From assembly GCA_949152475.1 (NCBI GenBank), contig OX424567.1:18067402-18131401 (forward strand): a stretch of DNA of 64,000 bases. Direction: 5' to 3'. The notes beneath the pieces were generated by a model. The model was not told where the DNA came from. It saw nothing but the letters and a program-made list of their open reading frames with translations, and did no database searches. Of this stretch, positions 1-12,300 are shown in pieces. Within the stretch, counting starts at the first letter, position 1; the number at the start of each line of letters is the position of its first letter. Both the position numbers and the translations under genes were made by a program. The DNA comes from Terebella lapidaria (taxonomy: Eukaryota; Annelida; Polychaeta; Terebellida; Terebellidae).

Positions 1-1500
1 CTCTCATTATTGGCGAATTTTAAAAAATTCGCACAGCAGTCAAATTTGAACCGATTGTTCTGAAATTTGGTACACTGATATATGTTCATATCCTCCATCG
101 AAAAACAAACTTGTACGTTGATCGGTTGAACGTCAATGACGTCATGACGTAAAATGTCAATTTTTGAAATGGGGCCATATATCAGAAAGTATTTGTCGTA
201 GAGAGAAGCAGATTGCACCATTGAAAAGCTTGTTGAATTCTGGTTCAAGAGGGTACTGTCCGATACTTTTCCGCCCTGATAGATTTTCCGCTATGATGTC
301 ATAAACGTAAGGCCTGTCATGCCAGTATTTCGATTTTTCAGCAAAATTTCAAACATCCACAGTGCACTCAAATTTGAAGGTACTGGACTGTAATTATGAC
401 ACCGTATGTGGAACTTTATTACCCAGCCACATACCGAGTTTCAACACGCTACGTGCAACGTCAATGACGTCATGACGTAAAACGTCAATTTTAAAAATGG
501 AGCTATATATCAAGAGGTATTTGTCGTACAGAAAAGCGGATTGCACCGTTGGAAAGCTCGTTGAATTCTGGTTTAGGAGGGTACTGTCCGACACTTTTCC
601 GCCATGATAGATTTTCCGCTATGACGTCATAAACGTAAGGCCTGTCATACACGTTTTTCGGCTTTTCAGCAAACTTTCAAACACCGACAGTGCACTCAGT
701 TTTGAAGGAATTTGTCTGCAATTATGAGACCGTATGTGTAATGTTAATACCCAGCAAAACGCCGATTATCAACACGCTACGTGCAACGCCAATGACGTCA
801 TGACGTAAAACTTCAATTTTAAAAATGGACCTATATATCGAGAGGTATTTGTCGTACAGAAAAGCGGATTGCACCACTGGAAAGCTCGTTACATTCTGGT
901 TCAAGAGGGCTCTGTCCGATACTTTTCTGCCATGATAGATTTTCCGCTATGACGTCATAAACGTAAGGCCTGTCATACCAGTTTTTCGACTTTTCACCAA
1001 ACATTCAAACATCCACAGTGCACTCAAATTTGAAGGAATTGGATTGCAATTATGACATCATATGTGTAATATTAATACCCAGCAATACAGCGATTTTCAA
1101 CACTCTACGGGCAGTGTCAAATACGTCATGACGTCAAACGTCAGTTTTCGAAATATGGTTGTATCTCCTTTGGTGTTTCTCCTAGAACGGAACGAATTAC
1201 AGCATCGGAAACTTCGTTCAATTCTGCTTAAAACAAGTCATGTAGGTTTTTTCCGTCATGATATTGTTTTTTGGTATGACGTCATAAACGTAAGGTCCAT
1301 CATACTTTTCAGCAAACTTTCAAACATCCATATTGCACTAAAATTTGAAGAAATACGACTACAGTTTGAGATCATATGTGAAATATTAGTACCCATGCCA
1401 TTTACGAGTTTCAACATGGTAAGTACAGTGTAGAACGTCAATGACGCCATAACGTCAAACGTCAATATACGACTCTAAGTAAGTTTTTATCCTACAGTGA
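1..1500. repeat. About 328-bp tandem repeat array, copy A
   Basis: Roughly five monomers. The landmark AATGACGTCATGACG recurs near 135, 463, 791, 1119 (altered) and 1441, giving a period of about 328 bases. Each monomer also holds GGATTGCACCATTGGAAAGC, GTACTGTCCGATACTTTTC, a second TGACGTCATAAACGTAAGG block and TTTCAGCAAA. Divergence rises towards the right. The same monomer occurs in copy B (23449-24500) and, more decayed, near the right end of both giants. No convincing coding potential. Confidence 0.85.
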
Positions 1501-3040
1501 AATGGTATCCACCATTGGAAAACTCTTTTGTTTGTATGTTTGTTACCTGTCTAACGACCACAGTTTTCGCGCTAGCCCTAGGACGGGATAGCACGTTTTT
1601 GAAAAAAATCTTACCATTGATGACGTCATTAAAAATTCTTGAAAACTCGAAAAGTCCCTATCTTTAACATGGGGCGATGTATATTTCACATTGATATTTC
1701 GCTAAAAGTGGCGGATTATTATTGGGCATAATATTTCAAAATTTGATCCTGATGCGATCCGGATTACGGATTTGACAGCCATTTAATTTTAACATTGAAA
1801 ACTCCTTTCCACACATACAGTTTTCGTGCAAGCACCTCAAAAATTTGTTATTGGATAGGTATGTCCCCTCAGACTGCACCGCCTATTTTTGAGAGAAAGT
1901 TTCTTATCGATGACGTCACCAAAAATTCTTTAAAACTAAAAAAATCCCTATATCTAACATGGAGATATTTTTTTAAAAAATCATAACTCGTTAATTTTTT
2001 GATAAATTGTTCTGAAATGTGAGACAGACGTGTACAGTGACAACTCCTTCTTACCACAAAAGTTTGATCTCGATCTGATCCGGATTACGGATTTGACAAC
2101 CGTTTGAGCATTTACATTGAAAACTACGTTCACCAGCTACTTTTGATGTGTTTTGCATAGTTCACGTTGATTTTATTTTGCACAAATTGGCGAAAAGTTA
2201 CTGTGCACAAACTTACATCAAGTTGTCTGGATCTGATCCAGATTACGGATTGTGAATTGACCAGTTGTGAATATATCGAGTAGTAGCTCGTTTGAAAGGT
2301 CTGCGCGAGTGCTTGCCAAATCTGTCCTTATTTCCGAAATCTGAACTTAGGTAATGGCATTATGATGTCAAACCTTAATTCTATCATAGAATTTCACTTT
2401 TTACATGATGTGTATCAATCGGTCATGATCATTTTTGATCTGATGCTTTAGTATGTATATATGATGTAAAATGAAAAACATAAATAATGATTATGGCGTT
2501 AATAATTCTCCTAGAAACTTGAATCCAATTGCATAGTATAGATAAACTCTCTCTCTAAGCTTTATTATGCATTACCTTGGTCGTGAGCATTGACATCAAC
2601 CTTGACATAACCGCTGAGAGTCAAACTTGCATGAAAAAGGTATTTTTCTATTCGTTGCATGAATACAATGTGTCAATCTTGACCCATGCCCCATCTCAAT
2701 TTCTAGGGTGATCTGATCTCTCATTATGACCTAATTACCGTTTCGATGATGGAAAGAATCGCTTTTATCATGAGCGAAATTGAAGGTGTTTGAGTGTTTT
2801 TCGAATCTGTCATTATTTTCGAAATCCGACGTATCATTCATTATTATACATATGACAGGTCATACGACGTCATTATGATGTCAAACTTGATTGATATCAG
2901 CATTCCCAAACAAGGTCTGAACGTGATCTTAACTAGTACATCTCAGATCACACGTAACATAAGTTTCCTAGTCCAGAAAGGGTACACTGTCGCTAATTAC
3001 TACTACTACTCCAAGATAGATAGATGTGGGAGAGATAAGT
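1501..3040. other. Non-coding debris related to Helentron left ends
   Basis: No gene seen. Bases 1535-1680 resemble the start of copy B (about 23275-23450: TTTG-rich tract, CCACAGTTTTCNCGCTA, then ATTGATGACGTCA). Bases 1795-1960 are a second, more decayed version. Three GGATTACGGATT motifs occur near 1761, 2082 and 2231. Bases 2270-2390 and again about 2790-2895 resemble the ATCGAGTAGTAGCTCG...GACGTCA block of the HINE units at 57350-57450. It looks like layered remnants of related elements and has no clear counterpart at the same place in copy B. Confidence 0.55.
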
Positions 3041-3251
3041 GAGAGATAAATGGGAGATAGATAATTTATTTTGTACACACATGATATAAGTACATCTTAG
3101 ATCAAAATGATAAAATAATACATGGTAGTTTTTGTACAGGAGACCAAAGGAGACGACGCTAATCGAGCTGGCGACCTTACAGTTGCAGTTGATACATGTG
3201 TATCACACAGAAACCATTTGCCAAACCAATACGGCCTATGTATCGCAGGTT

Positions 3252-3333
3252 ACTCTTTGTTCTAAATTAAATGAAGATCAAAAATGTGCCAGACGGATTA
3301 AATATAGTATCCATCCAATTTAGAACAAAGAGT
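3252..3333. repeat. Foldback with 17-bp perfect arms
   Basis: ACTCTTTGTTCTAAATT at 3252-3268 is the exact reverse complement of 3317-3333. The copy B equivalent (25934-26034) keeps a longer but imperfect stem that begins ATCGCAGG and ends CCTGCGAT. It may be a small MITE or a structured element. Confidence 0.6.
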
Positions 3334-4295
3334 TATGTATTACATATATATTTCCGTGTAAAGTTCATGATGCAATCTTGGATGTAAATAATGAATGAAG
3401 CGTGACATTTAATCCCAATAACAACTTTATGTTATTGAATACAGAAGAACGACCAGTATAACATAAATGGATCAATTATATTTCTATATACATTGTATAC
3501 CACACCTGTATTTGTTGTATTTGCATATTCATCCATTGGAAAGAAATGAACGATTCACATGCTGCCATTTATTTCAACAGGCATTTGGCATTTCATTTTC
3601 TTAAAGAATGCTAAATTTAATACATGATGAATTCAACACACCATTAATACCCAAAACATGATATTATATTTGCCGTCAGCCATGAGTTTATGTGATAATG
3701 AGTTCAGATGAATACAGTAAACCCAGAAACATTCACCTACATAAAACCTTCGCGATTTTCACAATTGAATCTTATGGCCACGAATGTTGTAATTCACAAT
3801 CTTGAAACAGGTATTTTCATTGGTATTATATTGGTGTTATTGGTTTGCGTATCTGTTGCGGTGCCGATATAACAGGTACACGCCAAGGGTCTGCATAGCA
3901 GGCTCTGGTGATCGCCCACATCGGCTCTGAAGCGAAACATAAGGGGACAAAATTATATGGACATACATTGTTTCAAGAAACTTCATAATATTCATACCAA
4001 TATACAATTCCAGGATGATCCAAGATTTCATGTCTGTGATAACTTACAACTAGTGTCTTGGTGTACCAATAACTCTTGATGAACAATAAAAATTCAGGAC
4101 AAATTTGATTGCATGGCTCATATTTTAGACGTGGCTGACTCAGACCCACCTTGAATATCAAGTTAGCCAATTTTTCGTTGTCTACTGGAGGCAGCTGTAG
4201 ATCTGTTGAGAGGTGATGTGGAGTGTAATTCACCATTGTGATCACCACGAGTTTCGCTGCCTATTTTTCTGAAATTATATAGTAAAAAGTATTGT

Positions 4296-4373
4296 ATATT
4301 AAAATAAGTCCAAACATTTTTATTTACCACCAATATGGGTGGTAAATAAAAATGTTTGGACTTATTTTAATAT
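4296..4373. repeat. Perfect palindrome, 36-bp arms, 6-base loop (A only)
   Basis: Bases 4296-4331 and 4338-4373 are exact reverse complements, with loop AATATG. The arms contain AAGTCCAAACATTTTT. The corresponding place in copy B (about 27280-27360) has no palindrome, only a short TA tract. The perfect match implies a recent origin, for instance by replication template switching. Confidence 0.9.
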
Positions 4374-4727
4374 GCGAGTTGTGAGCATTAACTGTGACCC
4401 AGCAATTACAAACTGTGTTTGGACATAAAAGACATTAAAATTGACAAAAATGTAAGCTTCATTATTTTTTACAACGATTGGTGAACACGTATGAGCTTAT
4501 ATAAACATCTTTTGTTGGCACAGATCTTGGCGTACGGGTGGTTATTAATATCAGAGGAAATCAGTGAGCTGGTGAGAATCCATCAGCCTGATTTGGGAAC
4601 CACGTACCACGTAGAGGACACTCCATATACGTACTGAGCTAACCGGGCATCAGAGACATTGAAAAATTCACACCATGGATGATGTGCAATTTGTCATCAT
4701 CATCTGCCCTGTCAGATAATATTATAT

Positions 4728-4779
4728 CCGGGGGAGGGGGGAGTTGGGGTGGGGGAGTTGGGGGGGGGGGGGTGAGTAG
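4728..4779 (+). repeat. G-rich run, potential G-quadruplex (A)
   Basis: Several runs of four or more G separated by AGTT or T, ending in a run of about fourteen G. A similar G-run cluster is at the equivalent position in copy B (27761-27807), on the non-template side 3' of the gene. Confidence 0.7.
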
Positions 4780-4889
4780 GTTATGAAAAATGTCCCATTT
4801 CTCCTTACAACAGCTATAAAATGTGTTCTTCTCGATGATACAGTTTGGTTCAATTACCAGTCACACTACAAACACATGAATGAAAGCGT

Positions 4890-6020
4890 ACTCAAAACTA
4901 TCTAGCTCCCTACATATTAGACAGATAGGGAGATAGACGGGGAGATAGATAAATAGATAGATAGGGAGATGCAGTTTATTTCAAATGTGCAATGCAACAA
5001 ATAGTTGTATTATAATACGATTCATAATACATGTGTGCTGCACATTGATGGAAGCTGTCTGTAACACGCGAGTGCCCTGACTTCCACAGATACATATATA
5101 GCACATAATATATAGTATACAAGCTACAGGCAGTTGGAATTGAAAGCGTAAGAATGTCATTTTTTTGCCGAAACATTTTGAATATGCTGTTGAACTGATT
5201 GCTATGATATGGTTTGTATTACAGTATTTGTAATTATATGTAGGGCCTATTGATTCAGAAGACTGTTTCGCAGAAATAAGTTGGATACCACATATGTCAT
5301 GTGCACATGCGATTCCGTTGTAACGAATGAAATACCGACAACGCATCAATCCAAACCGCACCTTTGAGGTGATTCCTTGTCCATCGATACCCAAATTGTC
5401 TGCACAGATTTTTTTTTCGGCCGTTTATTCCCAGACCAGATATTTCGTGGATGTTTATGTTAGCCTTAGGCCTAATAGATTCTAGCTGTTACATCAGCCC
5501 GTGCAAATATTCACTGGCCTGGGCAGATCGACGGACCGACCACATTGCGACCCCCGCTGTATGACACAGACGTGTGACGCGTATGACGTGTGACACGAGA
5601 CAATTGTAAACTACAATTCACAGAATACTAGTAACTAGGCGAAGCCCGCACCATGCGCGCAACATTTGTCCATCGTGGAATCGCTCGAAGCCCGTCAATG
5701 CGGAGACCTGCCAAGCGGACAACTTACCACGATCATAGTAGTACCGGGCGCGAGCCCGGAGATCAAACAGGACCAATGAACTAAATGACGTATAACTTAT
5801 ACTAAGTCCCTTAACTGTACTAACATGCAGTGGACATGGCAAATACGGGATGATGTAGAACCAAGCTTTTGTGAGAATACTAATTGTAAAGTGATATTTG
5901 GATATTTCGTTGCAACTAGGTATTACGTGTATTGTGCTCCAGGATTGATACAATGTCAAGAGGTAGTTAAATAGCCTCCCACACAAAAGACCCTCTTTGT
6001 CCCACACTTCAAAGTAACAA
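4890..6020. other. About 1.1-kb segment present only in copy A
   Basis: The flanks (CACTACNAANNNATGAATGAAAGC on the left, TTTGAATGCGACCTAAATTATC on the right) are nearly adjacent in copy B at 27895-27980. The segment begins with a GATA-like microsatellite (4917-4970) and is locally GC-richer (5500-5780). On the minus strand a consensus splice donor GTAAGT follows an open stretch near 5730. No terminal inverted repeats or target duplication were found, so insertion in A and deletion in B cannot be told apart. Confidence 0.5.
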
Positions 6021-6381
6021 GGTTTGAATGCGACCTAAAATTATCTTGTAGTCAAATGAAATGTCACAGATGTGACACCGATACTGCAATAAGTGTACGC
6101 CATGCCCAAGCAAATACATATATCAGGTACCTAAAATATTACAAGTGTAAAGCTTTCCAATTCATCAAAACAAATACATAGATCGCACAGGAATATATAT
6201 ATCAAAAGGCTACAGAAATATATGGGCAAATTACCTGAGGCATCACAGATTATGATATGCCTTGGTGACGAATATGATACGAATATGATCATAATTTACT
6301 ATTATGCATATCAAAGCAAGAAAAATGATTACATGGTGTTAAGCAATATTTTTTTCCTCGAACCATTACTATTGATATCAT

Positions 6382-9300
6382 TCATTTCGCACACTTGATG
6401 GTGGACAATACTAAATCATGATCAGAATAATACACATCATGAATGTCAATTACTACTTTTGCACTGCCATCTTTTTCCAGGCCGTTGAAATACACGTGAT
6501 CTATAAGAGTTCCACTATCAGTTGTTGCATTCGAAACAAACTGGTAAAATCCAAAGTTTTCCATTAATCGTGTCAACTTTGTTTGTTTGCCTTCCACAAT
6601 ATTATCATTGAAATCACCGATCACCACTGTTGGTACACCGGGAGCGAGCAAACTCAACAGGGTTTCTAACTTCCTCAGGAATGTCACTATTGGCAAAGAG
6701 GGTGGTCTGTAAATGAGTACTATACAAAATGGAGATGGCACATTAAGAACAACTACCTTCGATTCCAAACCAAGAACAGACAACATGTCAAGCTCTTTGG
6801 GTTTGCGATCTGCAGAGGCGCATATCATGAGTCCATGATTCTGTCCATCATTTCTGCAGTCGTCACGAAATGCGACAAAATTATGCAATTCTAGAAAGTT
6901 GCTGATGTCTTGATTTTCATTCAAGTACGTTTCAGTGAAACACAACACTCCAGTACGGTGAATTATTTCTCTTTCGTATTGACTATTGAGGTCTTCAATT
7001 TTGTCCAGAAAGTAATGAACATTTAAGTGACCAACAGTGATATAATCTAGATTTTCTAGTTCCATCAAGTTCGGAAAAGCTGGCGGGCATAACATGTTTT
7101 CCCTCATGCTGTCCATTTCATGTTTGATTACTTTGTCTGCTTTAATTCCACGCCGATCAAAATCAAGAATATGTAGTCCCTTGAGTGATTTAACGCGACT
7201 AAATGCTACGTAAGCCTGACCTTTCCCAAATCTGGTTGCCCCCTTCATGCTAACTACAATCTCATTCATTGTTAAACCTTGACATTTGTGAATTGTAACT
7301 GCCCATGCCAAAGTTAGAGGAAATTGTCTTCGTGATACTTGTGAACCTTTCCTGCCAGCTTTCTCGAACTTCCCTTCTTGTCGTAATATCGGAATAGCAT
7401 CTGGATATTCTAGTTTCCATTGACTGTTACGATATGCTTTTTTACCCACACTTTCCTCGTCAAATTGTACTAGCACGACGGATACACGGTTGTTGGAGTT
7501 CTTTATTATACCTTTAACTGTTCCTAGAACGCCGTTCACTAAGCCATCTGATGTGTCTACGTTGTATGTCAGCATGACGCGCGCACCAACAGCCAGTACA
7601 AGAACAGTGTGCAGTCCAGCAGTTTCGGATCGTTTTTGTGTAGTCCCACTATTTCCAAGATCCAGTTGACCTGTTTTGTCTGTTTTGTCATCTGCTGCGA
7701 TAATTTTTACATGCGAAGATTCATCAGGAGCTAAGCACCTCAACATTTCTTCATTTCTCGTGTCAACGTCCTTGTTATAAGCATATACGTGAAGAACGTT
7801 TTGAGGATACTCTGGATCTTCCCTGCTGATTTCTCTTGATTTCAGAACTTCAACATCGTGGTCAGTACATTCACCAGTTCGAACACGTGACAACAGTTGT
7901 GCAAATTCCTCATCGCCTTTCTGACGCATTATTTCATCTAACTCGTGCAGCATAAAATTGTCTCTCCATAGTGATCCATTGAGGTTTGCTAATGGATCCC
8001 GAACATTGTCAAATATCCGTGACTGCAAAACGGGCGGAAGCTGATATAAATCTCCTACTGCCAGGATACAAACATTTCCAAACAGAACATCATCTGGTAC
8101 TCCCTTGATCTCATTCAGTCGTTTGTGTATAGTCAGAAGCATGTCTGAACCTACCATCGATATTTCATCAATTACCACTACACACAGATTCTCCATGTTT
8201 GATCGTAGGGTGTTCAGTTTTTCGAACGTGAGAGTATCACTGGCTTTGTCATACTTTGTAACCCTTATCAGTAATGCCGAATGAATTGTCATTCCCCTTA
8301 TACTAAAACTAGCAACACCAGTGGGGCCTAGGAGCAATACTGTGAGGTCTGTCGGTTTGATTGTATTTGACAATGCTAACAGTCGTCTGGTCTCAAAGTG
8401 TATCAGTTTTATCACGTGTGATTTTCCCACGCCACCTGGACCACTTAGAAACAGTCTATAAGGAACCACGGGCTGACCCTTTTTCATTGCAATAACTGTT
8501 TCTTTGCACCACTTGCGGTGATACCTTACAATCTGGCGCTGTTTCGTATTCAAGGCACGCATCATTTTCCTATACTCAGTCAATGACATAACACCTTTGT
8601 CAATTTCTGCTTGATAACGTAACCCTAAATCAGTAACAGGATTGCTATTCTGATTCTCAATCAGTGCTGCATTGGCATCCACATCTTCTTGTTCGATATC
8701 TCGTTCTGTTTCAGGTCCTTCAGCTTCTGCCTGTTCATTGTTATGCTCTGTTTCGGGTGCAACACTCGCCCACACGTGTTCTGGTGGTCCACACAAAGAA
8801 TTCAGACGTATCGCTTCATCAATCAACTCTGTGTTTTCAGTAAATCGCTGTTCGTTTTCACGTAGTTCATCAGCAATTGCCATGTAGTGATCTTGAAAAC
8901 TTGCATAACCACCAATCAAATCTGTGTTTTCGTGTCTCCAGTGTTTGTAGAGCATCAATTTGGCTCTGTAAAAATTCCCTGTGTCCAGTTCAATGTCAAA
9001 CTTTCGAAAACGAATAACAGCTTCGGTTTTGCGTTTATGCATTCTCCCCAGTCCATTCTTCAGAACAATATGTTTTGGAAGATCATCTCTCTGTGGCGAA
9101 GGGTCACCTTTATTTTCATCCATGTCCAACACCACTGGTACACTATCATCGACAGCTTCTTTGTCATTGTAACTAACTGTGTAGTTGGCAGCAAAGGCAG
9201 CAAGGCACATGTGTTCCAGTGAATTGGGTCGAGATGCATACCGGGTAATAACGTTTTTCTGAAATATGTCCTCATCGGTTTCATCTTTGTGTTGCAGTTC

Positions 9301-12300
9301 TTTCATTGGTTTCAGGACACCAATACGTTCTGACGGCGGATCAGTGTTAACAAACAAAACTTGTCTGCTCAGTTTTCGCATTGGAATAGACAATATTCTG
9401 TAGGCTGCTTCTTGAACGCTGACCTCACGGTGATTCAGAAACACAGATCCAACTCTTTTTAGCATGCTCTTTATGTCACCATCTTTGTACTCGCGACATG
9501 TCTGTCTCAATAGTTCTCCCATTCCACTCTCGTTTTTTGTCATATACGCTGCTACGTACATGATCACTGCGTAAGGGTCCAACAAATATTGAATGTCCAT
9601 GTTCGCCTGCCACGCTCTCAATATCGTGGGGTTGTAGGGATTTGTATTACATTCACAGGGATCTCTCTTCAGAACAACATTATTCCCTCGCTGGGAAACT
9701 TTAAGTGCTTTTTCGTAATCTTCTCCTTCGACATTCATATTGTCCAGCAAATCTCCAAGCTTCTGCGCAGAATTCTCGTGTATATCAAGTTCATTGCGAA
9801 CCAAATTTAGCACCTGTTGAGCTTGACTTTTGGTTTCTTTTGGGTCTTCGCCTGCCAGAGGTTCACTAGCTATTAGTGTGTCTTCACTTGGTGGCCGCGG
9901 GTAACCAAACCTACATGAACCTCTTTTGCGGCAGTACGAGGAATGGCTGTGTGTCTGTAGTTTTCGCACGAGTGATTCTAGCTCAGGATCTTCCTCTGGC
10001 AATTCACAAGTAACATGTTTATCAATGAATTCACACACCTCTTTCTCAGATTGTTCGCCCAGCTTTGGTGCATCCTTTACCCATAATATTGTGTGAGCAT
10101 GTGGAGACCCTCGAGCTTGAAACTCTATACGAATGACGTAGTCTACGACTTCTCCCAGTGGTTTAGCATTGGACATCAACACAGTTTTTAACAGAAGCTC
10201 AAGTCTGTAATGAAAATGACGCGCTGCAGTAACTGGATTATTCCGAAGCCATCCAACTCTTTCTTGAAAACTTAGGTTTTTTACATCTTCGTCGGTCAAA
10301 GTTGTACCATACTGTCTCGCAATTGTCTGTATCAGATCAGGCCACTGCATATCAGCTGCAGACACTGTGAAAAACCACGTTGGTATACCTAATTGTCTCA
10401 CCATTGCTAGAACATCATAATACAATGTCTGGAAATATGCTGGCGAACCTCTTATATTTGTTAAGATTTTATATGCATGGTCAGATTGTATGAGGGCAGT
10501 TAGTTTGTGTGCATTGTTTACCATTCCAGCATTTATGCACTTTCCTTGAAAATGTTTACCAGACACCCTTCTAAATACGAAATGATTTATGTCACTCTGC
10601 AACTGTTTACTTTCAACTGCATACTGTGCACTTAGCAGGTACTCAGGAGACTTAGCGAATCTACCCTCACAATCGAGCAGACGTTGGTTAAAATATCGTC
10701 GTGGGGTAATTTCAACCTCGCGTTCACTTGTTAAGGCAAATTTGCCATTCGGGTATTTGTCAGGAAAAGCAAGTTCTTCAAAATTAGGATCAGATAGGAG
10801 TGGTTGTGGTTTCTCTGTTTGTCCTGGGGCGACATTAACTACCAGATTCGACATATCTTGACTCTCTCTCATCAAACATGTTTCAAATGGGAGACCTCGA
10901 ATTTTGCTTGCTTCTTCTAAAGCGGTTTCATCCTCTTCAATTTCGTCATCAGAACATTCGTTTTTTGTTCTCTTATCACTGGAGTGTCCTTCTGCAATTA
11001 CATCAACTTGATCGGAAACATCAGGAGGTGCGTTTGGGGAAACCAGTGCCTCATCAGTATGGTCTTTGTTTGATTTTTCAACACTGCATGGTTCCAATAC
11101 AACGTAATGATTTTGATCTAGTAAACCGAGGTCAAACTCATATCGCGACTCTGATCTGGAGACTACAGTGAGACAAGTTCTGTTTGTGGTTTTGTGCACC
11201 TTCACAGTAAGCGCGAACATGTCAACGAGTGCTTGTAAAGCTATGTGCTCTCCCCACTGCTTACTATACTGGAGGCCATCGAGATATTCTATCCACTGAA
11301 TCTCCTGCCGGCTGTGGTCATCGGTTATTTCTGCAATTGCCCTATCTGTGTTCGTGGGTGGTTCCGTGTCTCCATTACCAACATGTGCACACACAAAATC
11401 TCGATATTGGTCGGGATTCTTGGACATGTACTTCGCTAACAACGCACGCAATTTAGTTGGGGATATTTTTGAAATACCCAGCCTCTCAAGTTGATAGCAT
11501 ACTGCATAAAACAGACAATCGCCATCGCCGGGGGTGTCTATGATGTTCATGTCCATGTTTCTAGCCAGTTCACTAAGTTGCCGCATGTCCGAATTGTCAG
11601 CAGAGGCGAAGACGCAATATGTCATGGCACTTTCCTTGGCGACTTCGACAGCAGTTTGGATATTTTTATCAGTCTTTGCACCACTACCATCAAACGCTGT
11701 AAGGCATGAAATATTCTGCTCAACGCCTTCAACAGATCGCTTTTGACTTATGCGTGTGCTTATACACCTTGAACTCTTGGATGTTTCTTCTTGTCCAATG
11801 ATTCGAGTTCGCTCCAAACCAAATGATTTCTTACATTTTTCATCAACTACATTATCAAAGTTGTTGCACCTTTTACTAATTTTGTCAACTGCAGTGACTG
11901 ACTTTTCTATTTCAAACGATTTCACAGTCTCTGTACTTATTTCCACTTGCATTTCGTTTTCAGCTTTCTCGGTTTCACAGGATGTCATTGCCGTCCACAT
12001 GTCATGATCATCTTCCGCTGAATCTTTCACCCAATCCTCATTGATCTCGATATCAGCATACAATGGATTGTTTGCTTTTAGGTATCTAAGTGCTGACAGT
12101 ACTTTATCAGGTCTAACGTAATCAAAAATATAGAAACTTTTATATCGAAGATTGCGTTTGAATTTCAGTGGTAACAGTTGTGTCTGTGAAGGCAATCGTG
12201 GCAACTGTTCACACACGAAATCGAGTTTTGCAGGAACGTTAACAGCCGGACCATGTATTCCAAGTTGCCTTCCACGTGGCAATGCCACCATTTTCAGAAA

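Larger units (their letters stand above)
3041..6381. other. Spacer between gene A stop codon and left repeats
   Basis: Non-coding region on the 3' side of the minus-strand gene. It aligns in patches with 25741-28055 of copy B, starting at the shared GATAATTTATTTTGTACAC block, with several indels. It contains a foldback (3252-3333), a perfect 36-bp-arm palindrome (4296-4373), a G-rich run (4728-4779), a GATA-like microsatellite (4917-4970) and a segment of about 1.1 kb absent from B (about 4890-6020). Open frames here are short, differ between the copies and show no recognisable domain. Confidence 0.6.

Noticed and set aside
5618-6007. Host-gene exon in the A-only segment (129 codons, minus strand, GTAAGT donor inside)
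   Set aside because: Only one splice-like signal and no recognisable domain; kept as a note in the A-only segment and not called a gene.
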